From NCBI GenBank assembly GCA_910577215.1, contig CAJTMQ010000037.1, forward strand, positions 9,640 to 16,204: a stretch of DNA of 6,565 nt. Direction: 5' to 3'. Of the stretch, positions 1 to 6,536 are shown piece after piece. How positions within the stretch are numbered: the first letter of the stretch is position 1; each line of letters opens with the position of its first letter. Source of the DNA: an uncultured Eubacterium sp. Lineage in GTDB: Bacteria > Bacillota > Clostridia > Oscillospirales > Acutalibacteraceae. The position numbers were made by a program, and so were the translations under genes. The notes below the pieces were generated by a model. It was not told where the DNA came from, did no database searches, and worked only from the letters and a program-made list of their open reading frames with translations.

Positions 1-11
1 TCATCAGCGGC

Positions 12-46
12 TTAATGTGCAACACAAACTTAATAAATCACATTAA
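12..46. repeat. 8-bp inverted repeat at end of small ORF
   Basis: The arms TTAATGTG (12-19) and CACATTAA (39-46) are perfect reverse complements separated by 19 bases. The right arm covers most of the stop codon of the 35-codon ORF on the minus strand. The stem is AT-rich and has no adjoining T-run, so it is a weak candidate for a terminator. It could equally be an operator-like palindrome or chance. Confidence 0.3.
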
Positions 47-145
47 CTTACACAAATCCGAAAATGAGTATAGAAAATCAGTTCCATGCTGACGAAGCAT
101 AGAATCAGTGGTTCTATAATCAAATTCAAGATTAAAAGTATGCAT
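38..145 (-). CDS. Unrecognised 35-aa ORF, small gene or broken 5' end
   Basis: This is a 35-codon reading frame beginning MHTFNLEFDYRTTD and ending in a TGA at 38-40. I do not recognise the protein. It is polar and acidic/aromatic in its first half and has no obvious signal peptide or membrane segment. What makes it credible is its start: a GAAAGGA ribosome binding site (154-160) lies 8 bases before the ATG, and a near-consensus promoter lies just upstream (174-202). After the TGA the same frame stays open to the window edge for 12 more codons, reading FIKFVLHIKPLM. A longer gene cut by a nonsense mutation or sequencing error is therefore possible. Alternatives are a genuine small protein or a regulatory leader peptide. 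TGA is clearly a stop in the neighbouring genes, so recoding as tryptophan is not supported. Confidence 0.45.
   Translation of the reverse strand: MHTFNLEFDYRTTDSMLRQHGTDFLYSFSDLCKLM
86..117. repeat. Two adjacent small inverted repeats inside the small ORF
   Basis: Two perfect inverted repeats lie almost back to back. ATGCT/AGCAT (86-90 and 96-100) has a 5-base loop. ATAGAA/TTCTAT (99-104 and 112-117) has a 7-base loop. They overlap by two bases, so the two stems could not both form completely. Mutually exclusive stems are typical of attenuators, but stems this short and AT-rich may arise by chance. Confidence 0.25.
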
Positions 146-153
146 ATATTTTT

Positions 154-160
154 TCCTTTC
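154..160 (-). promoter_or_regulatory. Ribosome binding site of the 35-aa ORF
   Basis: GAAAGGA on the minus strand lies 8 bases before the ATG at 145. It resembles the AGGA sites of the well-supported genes in this window. It is the main reason to treat this short ORF as translated. Confidence 0.5.
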
Positions 161-173
161 GGTTTATATCAGC

Positions 174-202
174 ATAATAACAAACTGAATTTCATTTGTC
201 AA
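174..202 (-). promoter_or_regulatory. Near-consensus sigma-A promoter
   Basis: On the minus strand a perfect -35 box TTGACA (197-202) is followed after exactly 17 bases by a -10 box TATTAT (174-179). The bases TGT just before the -10 give an extended -10 (TGn) match. The -35 box contains the TGA stop codon of the EamA transporter gene, so the promoter is packed against that gene's end. Transcription would start near 167, leaving a leader of about 20 bases before the ATG at 145. This is the best promoter match I see in the window. Confidence 0.7.
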
Positions 203-1149
203 CTTTTTCTTTTTTGTAAAGATATTTTGCTGTTTACAACAACAATTCCTGCACAAACAAAAACAAGCGCTGAAAGATTCTTCAGGCTGAACGCTTCTGC
301 TGCTTCCCCAAGAAATACGGCAGAAAGAATAACCCCAAACACAGGATTCATCAGCCCGATTACGGACAGCTTTGAAACAGGATTATGCTTTAAAAGCACA
401 CCCCAAACAGTATATGCCGCAGCAGAAATAAATGCCAGATACAAAATCATTAAAATACCGTTTGCTCCGCCAACCTGTGTTATTCTGCCGCCTGCTGCAA
501 AGCCGAAAAGCATCATAACAGCTCCGCCGAACAGAAACTGCCAGCCCGAAAGCATAACTGTATCTGATTTTTGGGAATATTTTTTAATCAGAACACTTGA
601 AACGGAATAAGCAAGTGAAGAAAGAATCATGGCACCCTCTCCGTTAAGTGAAAATCCGCCGCCGAAGCCATCAGCCGTGAGGTTTATAATGATAATTCCT
701 ATAAAACCGACTGCCGCACCTACGGATTTTTGAACCGTGAGCTTCTCTATTTTGAAAACAAGCGTTGAAATAATAATGGAAAAGAAAACATTAACAGCAA
801 TAAGTATGCTTGATTTAACCCCGCTTGTATGTGCAAGACCTATATAAAACAGGGTATACTGCAGAATTGTCTGAAAAAGAGAAAGCAAAATCATTCTTCC
901 GAACTCTGCCCTCCCCTTCGGATAAAGCACCCTTTTCTGCATAACCGAGCCAACCGCAATAACCATTATGCCTGCAAGAAAAAATCTTATTCCTGCAAAA
1001 AAAATCTGAGAATAGCTGTCATCCGCACTTATATCAAAAAGAGCATAGCCAACCTTGATTGACGGAAAGGCCGAGCCCCATAAAAGGCAGCATAATAATG
1101 CAAGCGGAATAAAAATATAAAATTTTGAAAGTTTTGATTTATTTTCCAT
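199..1149 (-). CDS. EamA/DMT-superfamily membrane transporter
   Basis: This 316-residue inner-membrane protein has about ten hydrophobic helices, at roughly 12-30, 49-68, 85-104, 110-133, 143-158, 171-189, 202-220, 231-252, 262-281 and 289-306. They form two tandem EamA repeats (about 15-157 and 170-306), with the typical N-terminal LLWGSAFPSIKVG stretch and GE near the start of the last helix pair. Length and layout fit drug/metabolite transporters, which move small metabolites in or out; the substrate cannot be read from sequence. The basic tail (QKRKS) should lie in the cytoplasm. The ATG overlaps the TAA of the dehydrogenase gene by one base (TAATG), and no good ribosome binding site is correctly spaced, so translation probably depends on coupling. 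As the last gene of the hydrolase-iolB-dehydrogenase unit, it may move that pathway's substrate or product (inference). Confidence 0.9.
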   Translation of the reverse strand: MENKSKLSKFYIFIPLALLCCLLWGSAFPSIKVGYALFDISADDSYSQIFFAGIRFFLAGIMVIAVGSVMQKRVLYPKGRAEFGRMILLSLFQTILQYTLFYIGLAHTSGVKSSILIAVNVFFSIIISTLVFKIEKLTVQKSVGAAVGFIGIIIINLTADGFGGGFSLNGEGAMILSSLAYSVSSVLIKKYSQKSDTVMLSGWQFLFGGAVMMLFGFAAGGRITQVGGANGILMILYLAFISAAAYTVWGVLLKHNPVSKLSVIGLMNPVFGVILSAVFLGEAAEAFSLKNLSALVFVCAGIVVVNSKISLQKRKS

Positions 1150-2240
1150 TAATCTGTTTTAAATACCCTTTTGTAGATTTCGGTTACATCCTGATTTGAA
1201 AGCGTTGTAGGGTTATTCAGAAGTCTGTTCGCATTAACACTTTCGGCAAAGGACATTACCTTAGCTTTATCGGCCCTTGGTGTATAAAGCTCAAATTCAT
1301 CAACAAGATTTCTGAAAAGCTTTGCACCGTCAGACGAATTTTTACCGCCGAGAAGCACGCCGATTTCATCAAGTGTATTAAGCACAAAGGCTCTTCCCCT
1401 GCTGTCATTCACCTTTTCGTTATGATGATTCATATAATCCCATATTTCTGCAAGGTTTACCGAAACAGAGTGACCGTGTGCCGTGCCGCAATTGATTGTT
1501 ATGTTATAGCACATTGCGTGTGCCGAGGTTGTGGAGGTTATATTAATTGCCTTTCCTGCATAATAGGAAGCCATAAGCATCCCTCTGTTGGCAGTGCTTT
1601 CGTTGGCAATGTATCCATCCTTATTTTTAACAAAAAGGCGGATGGCTTTTTCCGCATATTTTCTGCTTTCAGCGTTGCTTTTAACATTCCAATAGCTTTC
1701 TATTGCGTGACACAGGGCATCCATACAGGTGCAGCGGCGCTGATACGGCGGAACTGTTTTCAGAAATTCCTCATCAAGAATAACATAATCAGGCAGAAAG
1801 CCATCGTGCGTGATTGAATATTTTTCATTTTCATTTACATAAAATATTGAGTATCTTGTAGCTTCAGAGCCTGTGCCTGAGGTTGTTGGAATTGCAAGAA
1901 ATTCGATATCATTATCCTGCATAGGCCCGCGCAGCGCAGTATCTGCCTGATTTGTTACAAGCAGCTTAATCATTTTGGCTGAATCAAGCGGAGAACCGCC
2001 GCCTGCGCCTATAAGGAAATCGCAGTTATTCTGCCTGAACATTTCTGCGGCATCAACCATATCCTCAAATCTTGGATTAGGTCTTATTTTATCCCACACC
2101 GTTAAATCATATTTTTCATTAAGATATTCAAATGCCTTTGTGTTTCTGAAACTGCCGCCGCAACAAAGAAAAGGCTTCTTAAAACAAGAAACCTCATCTA
2201 AAGCACTTAAATCATCTAAAATAACACCCTTAGTCTGCAT
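1149..2240 (-). CDS. Iron-containing alcohol dehydrogenase
   Basis: This 363-residue cytoplasmic NAD(P)-dependent group III alcohol dehydrogenase interconverts an alcohol and an aldehyde or ketone. The N-terminal nucleotide-binding half carries GAGGGSPLD (78-86) and IPTTSGTGSE (117-126). The metal-binding half has D174, H178, H241 and H255, with the same spacing as the iron ligands of E. coli FucO (D196, H200, H263, H277), so the active site looks intact. There is no fused aldehyde dehydrogenase domain. The substrate is unknown; the text slightly recalls the phosphonoacetaldehyde-reductase-like branch, but no phosphonate gene is nearby. I chose the ATG at 2240, which has GAGTGG about 8 bases upstream and overlaps the iolB end by 11 bases. 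ATGs at 2255 and 2297 are in frame but lack a ribosome binding site, and 2297 would overlap iolB by 68 bases. Confidence 0.9.
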   Translation of the reverse strand: MQTKGVILDDLSALDEVSCFKKPFLCCGGSFRNTKAFEYLNEKYDLTVWDKIRPNPRFEDMVDAAEMFRQNNCDFLIGAGGGSPLDSAKMIKLLVTNQADTALRGPMQDNDIEFLAIPTTSGTGSEATRYSIFYVNENEKYSITHDGFLPDYVILDEEFLKTVPPYQRRCTCMDALCHAIESYWNVKSNAESRKYAEKAIRLFVKNKDGYIANESTANRGMLMASYYAGKAINITSTTSAHAMCYNITINCGTAHGHSVSVNLAEIWDYMNHHNEKVNDSRGRAFVLNTLDEIGVLLGGKNSSDGAKLFRNLVDEFELYTPRADKAKVMSFAESVNANRLLNNPTTLSNQDVTEIYKRVFKTD

Positions 2241-3000
2241 TGGCAAGCCACTCATATTCAGGAACGTATATTCTTGTTTTATCCCACGGATCACCATCTA
2301 TATGACGGATAAGCCAAACATAGTACATTTCATAGCCCGGAGCTGTTACCTGCTGATGTGCGTTGCCGCCTCTTATACAAAGGCAGGTGCCGTTTTCTGT
2401 TTTATATGGTGTATCTCCCTCAAAGCCTGCACCAAAGCCTTCAGGATGATCAAACTGATAATAGTAAAGCTCAGGCTGCGGATGATGATGAGGCGGATAG
2501 GACGACCATCTTCCGGGCTGATTAAACACCTCACCCATAACCATATTGGAATACGGAGCATTATCAAGATCAAACATAGTTGATACAATTCTGTGGCCTG
2601 TGCCGTTCCACTGACCCTTGCCGAATTCCTGATAAAGACAGTTTTCAGGATTATAGAATACAGGATCCCATATTTTATCATTATCTGTTTGCTGAACAAG
2701 CACCTCGCTATCCTCAAGTGCTGTTACAACAGCCTTAACCTCTTTTGGAAAATGAACGGCATAAGGCTTTTTCTCAAACGGATTTTTGCGTGCACATTCC
2801 TCATTGACAGAGGCAACTGCAAAATGAACCCTTCCTGAAAGAAGAAGCACTGCACATTCATTTTTTTCTTCAAAAATTTCAAGCACTTCACCCTTGCTGA
2901 GTTTTTTTACGTAAATATCCATAAGCATATCGGAATTTACGCCGTTTATTTCGCAAAGAATTTTTTTGCCGTTTTCATCATATTCAGGTTTAAATAACAT
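2230..3000 (-). CDS. iolB: IolB-family 5-deoxy-glucuronate isomerase
   Basis: This 256-residue cytoplasmic protein belongs to the KduI/IolB cupin superfamily and is close to the family length of about 270. IolB converts 5-deoxy-glucuronate to 2-deoxy-5-keto-gluconate in myo-inositol breakdown. The C-terminal cupin is clear: GRWSSYPPHHH (163-173), then E177, YYYQFDHPEGFG (179-190) and H215. H171, H173, E177 and H215 are the expected metal ligands. The N-terminal half (about 45-115, starting ECAVLLLSGRVHF) also aligns with Bacillus IolB. The start is secure: AGGAGAG (3010-3016) lies 9 bases before the ATG, inside the end of the hydrolase gene 6 bases upstream. No other iol gene is visible, so the true substrate could be a related deoxy- or keto-uronate rather than the inositol intermediate. 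The family call is firm; the exact reaction is inferred. Confidence 0.85.
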   Translation of the reverse strand: MLFKPEYDENGKKILCEINGVNSDMLMDIYVKKLSKGEVLEIFEEKNECAVLLLSGRVHFAVASVNEECARKNPFEKKPYAVHFPKEVKAVVTALEDSEVLVQQTDNDKIWDPVFYNPENCLYQEFGKGQWNGTGHRIVSTMFDLDNAPYSNMVMGEVFNQPGRWSSYPPHHHPQPELYYYQFDHPEGFGAGFEGDTPYKTENGTCLCIRGGNAHQQVTAPGYEMYYVWLIRHIDGDPWDKTRIYVPEYEWLANAD

Positions 3001-3006
3001 AAAAAC

Positions 3007-3942
3007 TTACTCTCCTAAAACACTATTATTTATAAAGGACAGAATATCCGTATAAACCTCGTCCTTATTTATTTCATTTAAAATCTCATGGCGTCCGCCC
3101 TCATAAAGCTTAAGCTGTGCTTTTGTATGACCGCTTTCAAGCAGCTTTGAATGAATTTCCTTTATGCCTGCGCCGTAATTGCCGACAGGATCCATATCTC
3201 CGCTGATAACAAGAATAGGAATGCTCTTCGGCACCCTGCTGTACCAATCGGCACTGTTTGCGGCTATATTGAGCTTAACGAGATCATTCATACCCTGTAC
3301 CGAGAACAGAAAGCCACAGTAATCATCTGCAATATATTGATCAACAATTTCTGTATCACGGGTAAGCCAGTCAAAATTCGTGCGCCCCTCAAATTTTTTG
3401 TTATATGAACCAAAGGTCATTTTATCTATGAACTTTGACTTATGCTTTGAACCCTGCATTTTTGAAAGAAAGGCAGACAAAATATCACCTGCACCTGCTG
3501 CAGGATTGGAGCCGCCCGTTCCCATATAAATTGCCGCATCAAAGCCTGCATCTGCATACCACGCAGTAAAGCATCTTACAATAAACGAACCCATTGAATG
3601 ACCCATAACAATAATCTTTTTATCAGGGTACACCGCCTTTGCTCTGTCAAATGTGGTTTTTAAATCCTTAACAAGAAACTTGTAACCGTCTTTATCACCG
3701 AAATAGCCTGTTTCATCAGATTTCTGATTTGATCTCCCGTGATTAGCCATATCGTGCATAAAAACAGCAATACCGTTTGAGGTTAAGTATTCAATAAAAT
3801 TATGATACCTCACCTGATGCTCTGCCATACCGTGGTGCAGAACCAGAACTGCCCTGACCGCATCATTTTCAGGTGTATATTCACAACCGTGAACAGTACA
3901 CACACCTGTTGATGATTTAAAGCTGTATTCTTTGACTTTCAT
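3007..3942 (-). CDS. Alpha/beta hydrolase, monoacylglycerol lipase-like
   Basis: This 311-residue serine hydrolase is of the Hydrolase_4/S33 type (COG2267, lysophospholipase/monoacylglycerol lipase-like). An HHGMAEH motif (36-42) supplies the oxyanion region, GHSMGS (114-119) the nucleophile elbow with S116, GDMDPVG (248-254) the acid residue (probably D251) and GRHE the catalytic H285. Residues about 145-225 form the cap or lid domain. There is no signal peptide, so it should act in the cytoplasm on an ester or short acyl substrate that cannot be specified. It is the first gene of a four-gene unit: AGAAAGGGG (3952-3960) lies 9 bases before the ATG and a candidate promoter (3976-4004) precedes it. 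Its stop is 6 bases before iolB. It may de-esterify the compound that the isomerase and dehydrogenase then process (inference). Confidence 0.9.
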   Translation of the reverse strand: MKVKEYSFKSSTGVCTVHGCEYTPENDAVRAVLVLHHGMAEHQVRYHNFIEYLTSNGIAVFMHDMANHGRSNQKSDETGYFGDKDGYKFLVKDLKTTFDRAKAVYPDKKIIVMGHSMGSFIVRCFTAWYADAGFDAAIYMGTGGSNPAAGAGDILSAFLSKMQGSKHKSKFIDKMTFGSYNKKFEGRTNFDWLTRDTEIVDQYIADDYCGFLFSVQGMNDLVKLNIAANSADWYSRVPKSIPILVISGDMDPVGNYGAGIKEIHSKLLESGHTKAQLKLYEGGRHEILNEINKDEVYTDILSFINNSVLGE

Positions 3943-3975
3943 ATAAAAGAACCCCTTTCTTTTACTCTAATGCCT

Positions 3976-4004
3976 ATAATATCATATAACACCGCTTAAA
4001 TCAA
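3976..4004 (-). promoter_or_regulatory. Candidate promoter of the hydrolase-iolB-dehydrogenase-transporter unit
   Basis: On the minus strand TTGATT (3999-4004) and TATTAT (3976-3981) are 17 bases apart. The three bases before the -10 are TGA, an extended -10 match. That TGA is also the stop codon of the radical SAM gene, and the -35 lies inside its last codons. A start near 3969 would give a leader of about 27 bases carrying the hydrolase ribosome binding site. No terminator hairpin is visible here, so read-through from the upstream unit is also likely. Confidence 0.55.
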
Positions 4005-4851
4005 ACGGCGGAATATACTTTTCATCTGCTGAAGAAAGCTCCTGAATAAATATTTTTGAAATTCCCTTATCAAGTGCATAATCAACTACTTTGTTATATT
4101 CACGCGGTGTGATTTTTCTGTTAATCTCACTAAAAGCGGACAAATCCGTGCAGGGCACATACTGTGCCATTATACTCAGATATGTATCGGGGAAATTCTC
4201 AGCAATATAATCTATGATTTCAATGGATGAATTTGTATTCTGCGGAAGTATCAGATGACGGATAATCATACCCTTTTTCATTTGGTTACCGTCAAAAACA
4301 TCCTCGCCTGTCTGCCTTTTCATTTCAAAAAGTGACGCCTTTGCAATCTGCGGATAATCTTCTGCTGCACTGTAGCGCTTTGCCTTATCATTTCTAATAT
4401 ATTTAAAATCGGGAAGGTAAATATCAATCAGACCGTCAAGCATTCTGAGTGTCTGAACACTTTCATATCCGCTTGAATTATATACAATCGGAACAGGACT
4501 TCTCCATTTTTTCAGAACTTCGGCAAGCATTGGCGCATAATGAGTCGGATTAACAAGATTGATATTTTCCGCACCGTGTGCAATAAGCTGCTCAAATATT
4601 TCAACCAGCCTTTCTTTGCTGATTTCCATACCCTTATTATCTCTGCTTATTTCAAAATTCTGGCAGTAAACACATTTCAGATTACATCCGCTGAAAAATA
4701 CCGCACCGCTTCCGTTTTCACCGCTGATACACGGCTCCTCCCAATAATGAAGTGCCGCTCTTGCAATCCTGAATTTTTCAGGAGAACGGCAGAAGCCTGC
4801 GGCACGGCTTCTGTCTATATCGCATTTTCTTGGACAAATATTACAAATCAT
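3982..4851 (-). CDS. PflX-like radical SAM protein (COG1313)
   Basis: This 289-residue protein resembles pyruvate formate-lyase activating enzymes but belongs to the uncharacterised PflX branch. The radical SAM cluster motif CNLKCVYC supplies C56, C60 and C63 in CX3CX2C spacing and should bind a 4Fe-4S cluster and S-adenosylmethionine. A second cysteine set at the N-terminus (C3, C6, C10, C21, in CNICPRKC and GFC) is typical of this branch and may hold zinc or another cluster. The linking text ARAALHYWEEP and GSGAVFFSGC also fits COG1313. No glycyl radical enzyme is nearby, so an activase role is not supported here and the substrate is unknown. The ATG overlaps the rsmI stop by 4 bases (ATGA) and no clear ribosome binding site precedes it, which points to coupled translation with the two methyltransferases. 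Confidence 0.85.
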   Translation of the reverse strand: MICNICPRKCDIDRSRAAGFCRSPEKFRIARAALHYWEEPCISGENGSGAVFFSGCNLKCVYCQNFEISRDNKGMEISKERLVEIFEQLIAHGAENINLVNPTHYAPMLAEVLKKWRSPVPIVYNSSGYESVQTLRMLDGLIDIYLPDFKYIRNDKAKRYSAAEDYPQIAKASLFEMKRQTGEDVFDGNQMKKGMIIRHLILPQNTNSSIEIIDYIAENFPDTYLSIMAQYVPCTDLSAFSEINRKITPREYNKVVDYALDKGISKIFIQELSSADEKYIPPFDLSGVI

Positions 4852-5666
4852 AGCAACGCTTTATAAATATCACCCTTTTTATATGGTGTTTTGGAAGCAA
4901 TTTCCTTTGCCGCCTGATTCATACTTAAACCTTTTTCAACAAGCTCCTTTGCCTGCGAAACGGCATCTTCGAGGGTGATTTCTGCCTTTTGTTCCCTTTT
5001 GCCTTCAATAATCAGCACCATTTCACCCTTCAGTGTTCCGTTGCCGTAAAGCTCATTCGCCTCTTTCAGGGTGGTATTTATTACCTCTTCGTGAATTTTC
5101 GTTATCTCTCTTACAATAGCAAGTTTTCTGTTTCCAAGCACAGCATATAAATCCTTCAGAGTATTTGCAAGCTTATGCGGTGCTTCATAAAAAATGATTG
5201 TTCGCTTTTCGTCCTTAATTTCCTCAAGATGCTCAAAGCGTGATTTTTTTGAAACACTCAAAAAACCCTCAAATGTAAATCTGCCGGTTTCCATTCCCGA
5301 AATGGCAAGAGCTGTTGCAAAAGCTGTCGGACCGGGAACAGACACAACCTGAATTCCAAACTCGTGACAAAGCTTAACCAGATCCTCTCCGGGATCTGAT
5401 ATGGCAGGCATACCTGCATCCGTAACAATGGCACAGCTTTCACCCTGCTGAATTCTTGCACAGATGATTTCACCGCGTTCACGCTTATTATGCTCATAAT
5501 AGCTTACCATTTCTTTTTTTATACCGAAATGATTAAGTATTTTCATTGTTACCCTTGTATCCTCGGCAGCAATAAAATCAACCGCTTCAAGAGTGCTTAC
5601 GGCACGCGGGGAAAAATCCGATAAATTTCCTATCGGCGTGCCAACTACGTATAATTTTCCGTTCAT
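4848..5666 (-). CDS. rsmI: 16S rRNA (cytidine-1402 2'-O)-methyltransferase RsmI
   Basis: This 272-residue cytoplasmic enzyme uses S-adenosylmethionine to methylate the 2'-hydroxyl of C1402 in the decoding centre of 16S rRNA. It has the full tetrapyrrole-methylase fold signature of the family: GTPIGNLSD (9-17), AEDTR (34-38), VTDAGMPAISDPG (81-93), VPGPT (110-114), EGFLSVSKKSR (133-143) and FYEAPHK (159-165). A C-terminal helical tail (about 231-272) is also present, and the length is normal. It overlaps the stop of the TrmN6-like gene by 4 bases (ATGA), with only a weak GGAT site upstream, so it is probably translated by coupling. The pairing with a TrmN6-family gene matches yabB and yabC in Bacillus. 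Confidence 0.97.
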   Translation of the reverse strand: MNGKLYVVGTPIGNLSDFSPRAVSTLEAVDFIAAEDTRVTMKILNHFGIKKEMVSYYEHNKRERGEIICARIQQGESCAIVTDAGMPAISDPGEDLVKLCHEFGIQVVSVPGPTAFATALAISGMETGRFTFEGFLSVSKKSRFEHLEEIKDEKRTIIFYEAPHKLANTLKDLYAVLGNRKLAIVREITKIHEEVINTTLKEANELYGNGTLKGEMVLIIEGKREQKAEITLEDAVSQAKELVEKGLSMNQAAKEIASKTPYKKGDIYKALL

Positions 5667-6394
5667 TTGTCATATCCATCGGCAAAAGAGCCGTAAACCT
5701 TTAACATTTCTTCTGTAAATTTTCCGTTTTCTTTTTTAATGGAAAGCGTCGGCTCAATGCGCAGAAACGGCTTTGAATTCTTCTTTCCCTCAATCAAAAA
5801 TAAAAACGGTTCTTCGCCTGCCCTATCAACAACAAAACGAAGCCTTTTGGGCTCAAGATGATAGCTTCTCATAAGACTTATTGCATCAACAAGCCTTTCC
5901 GGACGATGGCACATACAAAAACGACCACCGTATTTCAGCAGATAAGCAGCAGTCTTCACCGCATCTTCAATATTGCAGCAAACCTCATGTCTTGCAATTC
6001 TTGCACTCTCTCCCAGCGACTCTATACCTGTATTAAGCGGCTTATACGGCGGATTCATTGTAACAAGCGTAAAGGTTTCTGCCGTAAACTGCTTATCTAT
6101 TTCACGCAAATCTCCGAGGTGCGGTATCAGCCTTTCCTCAAAGCCGTTATTCTCAATGCTGTATTTAACCTGTTCATAGGCATTTTGCTGAATATCAAGG
6201 CAGTGCACAGTTTTGGGAAACTCATTTCTGAGCCACAGCAGCGGAACAATTCCGCAGCCTGTACCCATATCAATTGCAATATCTCTTGCCTTTGGCTTTG
6301 CAAAATATGAAAGCAGCAGTGCATCTGTGCCGAAGGTATGCTCCGCACTTGTTGCAATATGAACTTCATCTGATAATCTTTCAAAAGTGTACAT
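5663..6394 (-). CDS. trmN6: TrmN6-family tRNA1(Val) adenine-37 N6-methyltransferase
   Basis: This 243-residue cytoplasmic class I methyltransferase belongs to COG4123 (YabB/YfiC). The family methylates N6 of adenosine 37, next to the anticodon, of tRNA1(Val) in E. coli; the exact tRNA here is inferred. The protein shows DMGTGCGIVPLL (42-53) as the S-adenosylmethionine loop, the acidic position in CLDIQ (65-69) and the catalytic NPPY (114-117) of N6-adenine methylases. A cluster including RIARHE (132-137) is also typical of this family. The open frame extends to an ATG at 6505, but those 37 extra residues are unlike the family and lie over hairpins. The ATG at 6394 has AGGA 6 bases upstream and gives the normal N-terminus. 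It is the first gene of the trmN6-rsmI-radical SAM unit. Confidence 0.92.
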   Translation of the reverse strand: MYTFERLSDEVHIATSAEHTFGTDALLLSYFAKPKARDIAIDMGTGCGIVPLLWLRNEFPKTVHCLDIQQNAYEQVKYSIENNGFEERLIPHLGDLREIDKQFTAETFTLVTMNPPYKPLNTGIESLGESARIARHEVCCNIEDAVKTAAYLLKYGGRFCMCHRPERLVDAISLMRSYHLEPKRLRFVVDRAGEEPFLFLIEGKKNSKPFLRIEPTLSIKKENGKFTEEMLKVYGSFADGYDK

Positions 6395-6400
6395 ATATTT

Positions 6401-6404
6401 TCCT
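6401..6404 (-). promoter_or_regulatory. Ribosome binding site that fixes the trmN6 start
   Basis: AGGA on the minus strand lies 6 bases before the ATG at 6394, in the context ACAGGAAAATAT. It favours this start over the upstream in-frame ATGs at 6505 and 6496. Confidence 0.7.
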
Positions 6405-6448
6405 GTTTTATGTTTAAATAAATTTAGAGAACCGTCTATATTAAAACT

Positions 6449-6466
6449 ATTCGTCGTCTGACGAAT
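6449..6466. repeat. 7-bp hairpin upstream of trmN6
   Basis: ATTCGTC and GACGAAT form a perfect 7-base-pair stem with a 4-base loop. On the minus strand the stem is followed by AGTTTTAATA, a short T-run. It could be a weak terminator for a gene to the right of the window or a 5' leader stem for trmN6. Confidence 0.4.
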
Positions 6467-6536
6467 GAATTTCTTACGACCTGCTTTCGGTGGCATGCAT
6501 CTCAATGAATTTTTGCACTAAATCACGGTTCTATCA

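Noticed and set aside
38..40. TGA in the short ORF read as tryptophan or selenocysteine
   Set aside because: TGA ends several neighbouring genes, including the ATGA junctions, and tryptophan is encoded by TGG there. No feature suggesting selenocysteine insertion is seen.
96..120. Shared ATAGAACC between the left-edge ORF and the right-edge block (about 6526-6533)
   Set aside because: The identity is only 8 bases, with loose similarity beyond, and is too short to claim a repeated element.
86..610. 174-codon plus-strand frame opposite the EamA gene
   Set aside because: It mirrors the transporter gene, has low-complexity unfamiliar protein text, and lies opposite a gene with clear family features.
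1975..2583. 202-codon plus-strand frame opposite the dehydrogenase/iolB junction
   Set aside because: It is antisense to two well-supported genes and has no recognisable domain.
2373..2717. 114-codon minus-strand frame inside iolB
   Set aside because: It is an out-of-frame shadow of iolB, whose own frame encodes conserved metal-binding motifs.
3943..3981. Terminator between the radical SAM gene and the hydrolase gene
   Set aside because: The 39-base gap contains no GC-rich hairpin with a T-run; promoter boxes explain it better.
5858..6310. 150-codon plus-strand frame opposite trmN6
   Set aside because: It is the complement of conserved methyltransferase codons, with no family resemblance and no sign of its own expression signals.
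6395..6505. 37-residue N-terminal extension of the TrmN6-like protein from the ATG at 6505
   Set aside because: The residues do not resemble the family, they overlap a hairpin, and a good AGGA site supports the internal ATG at 6394.
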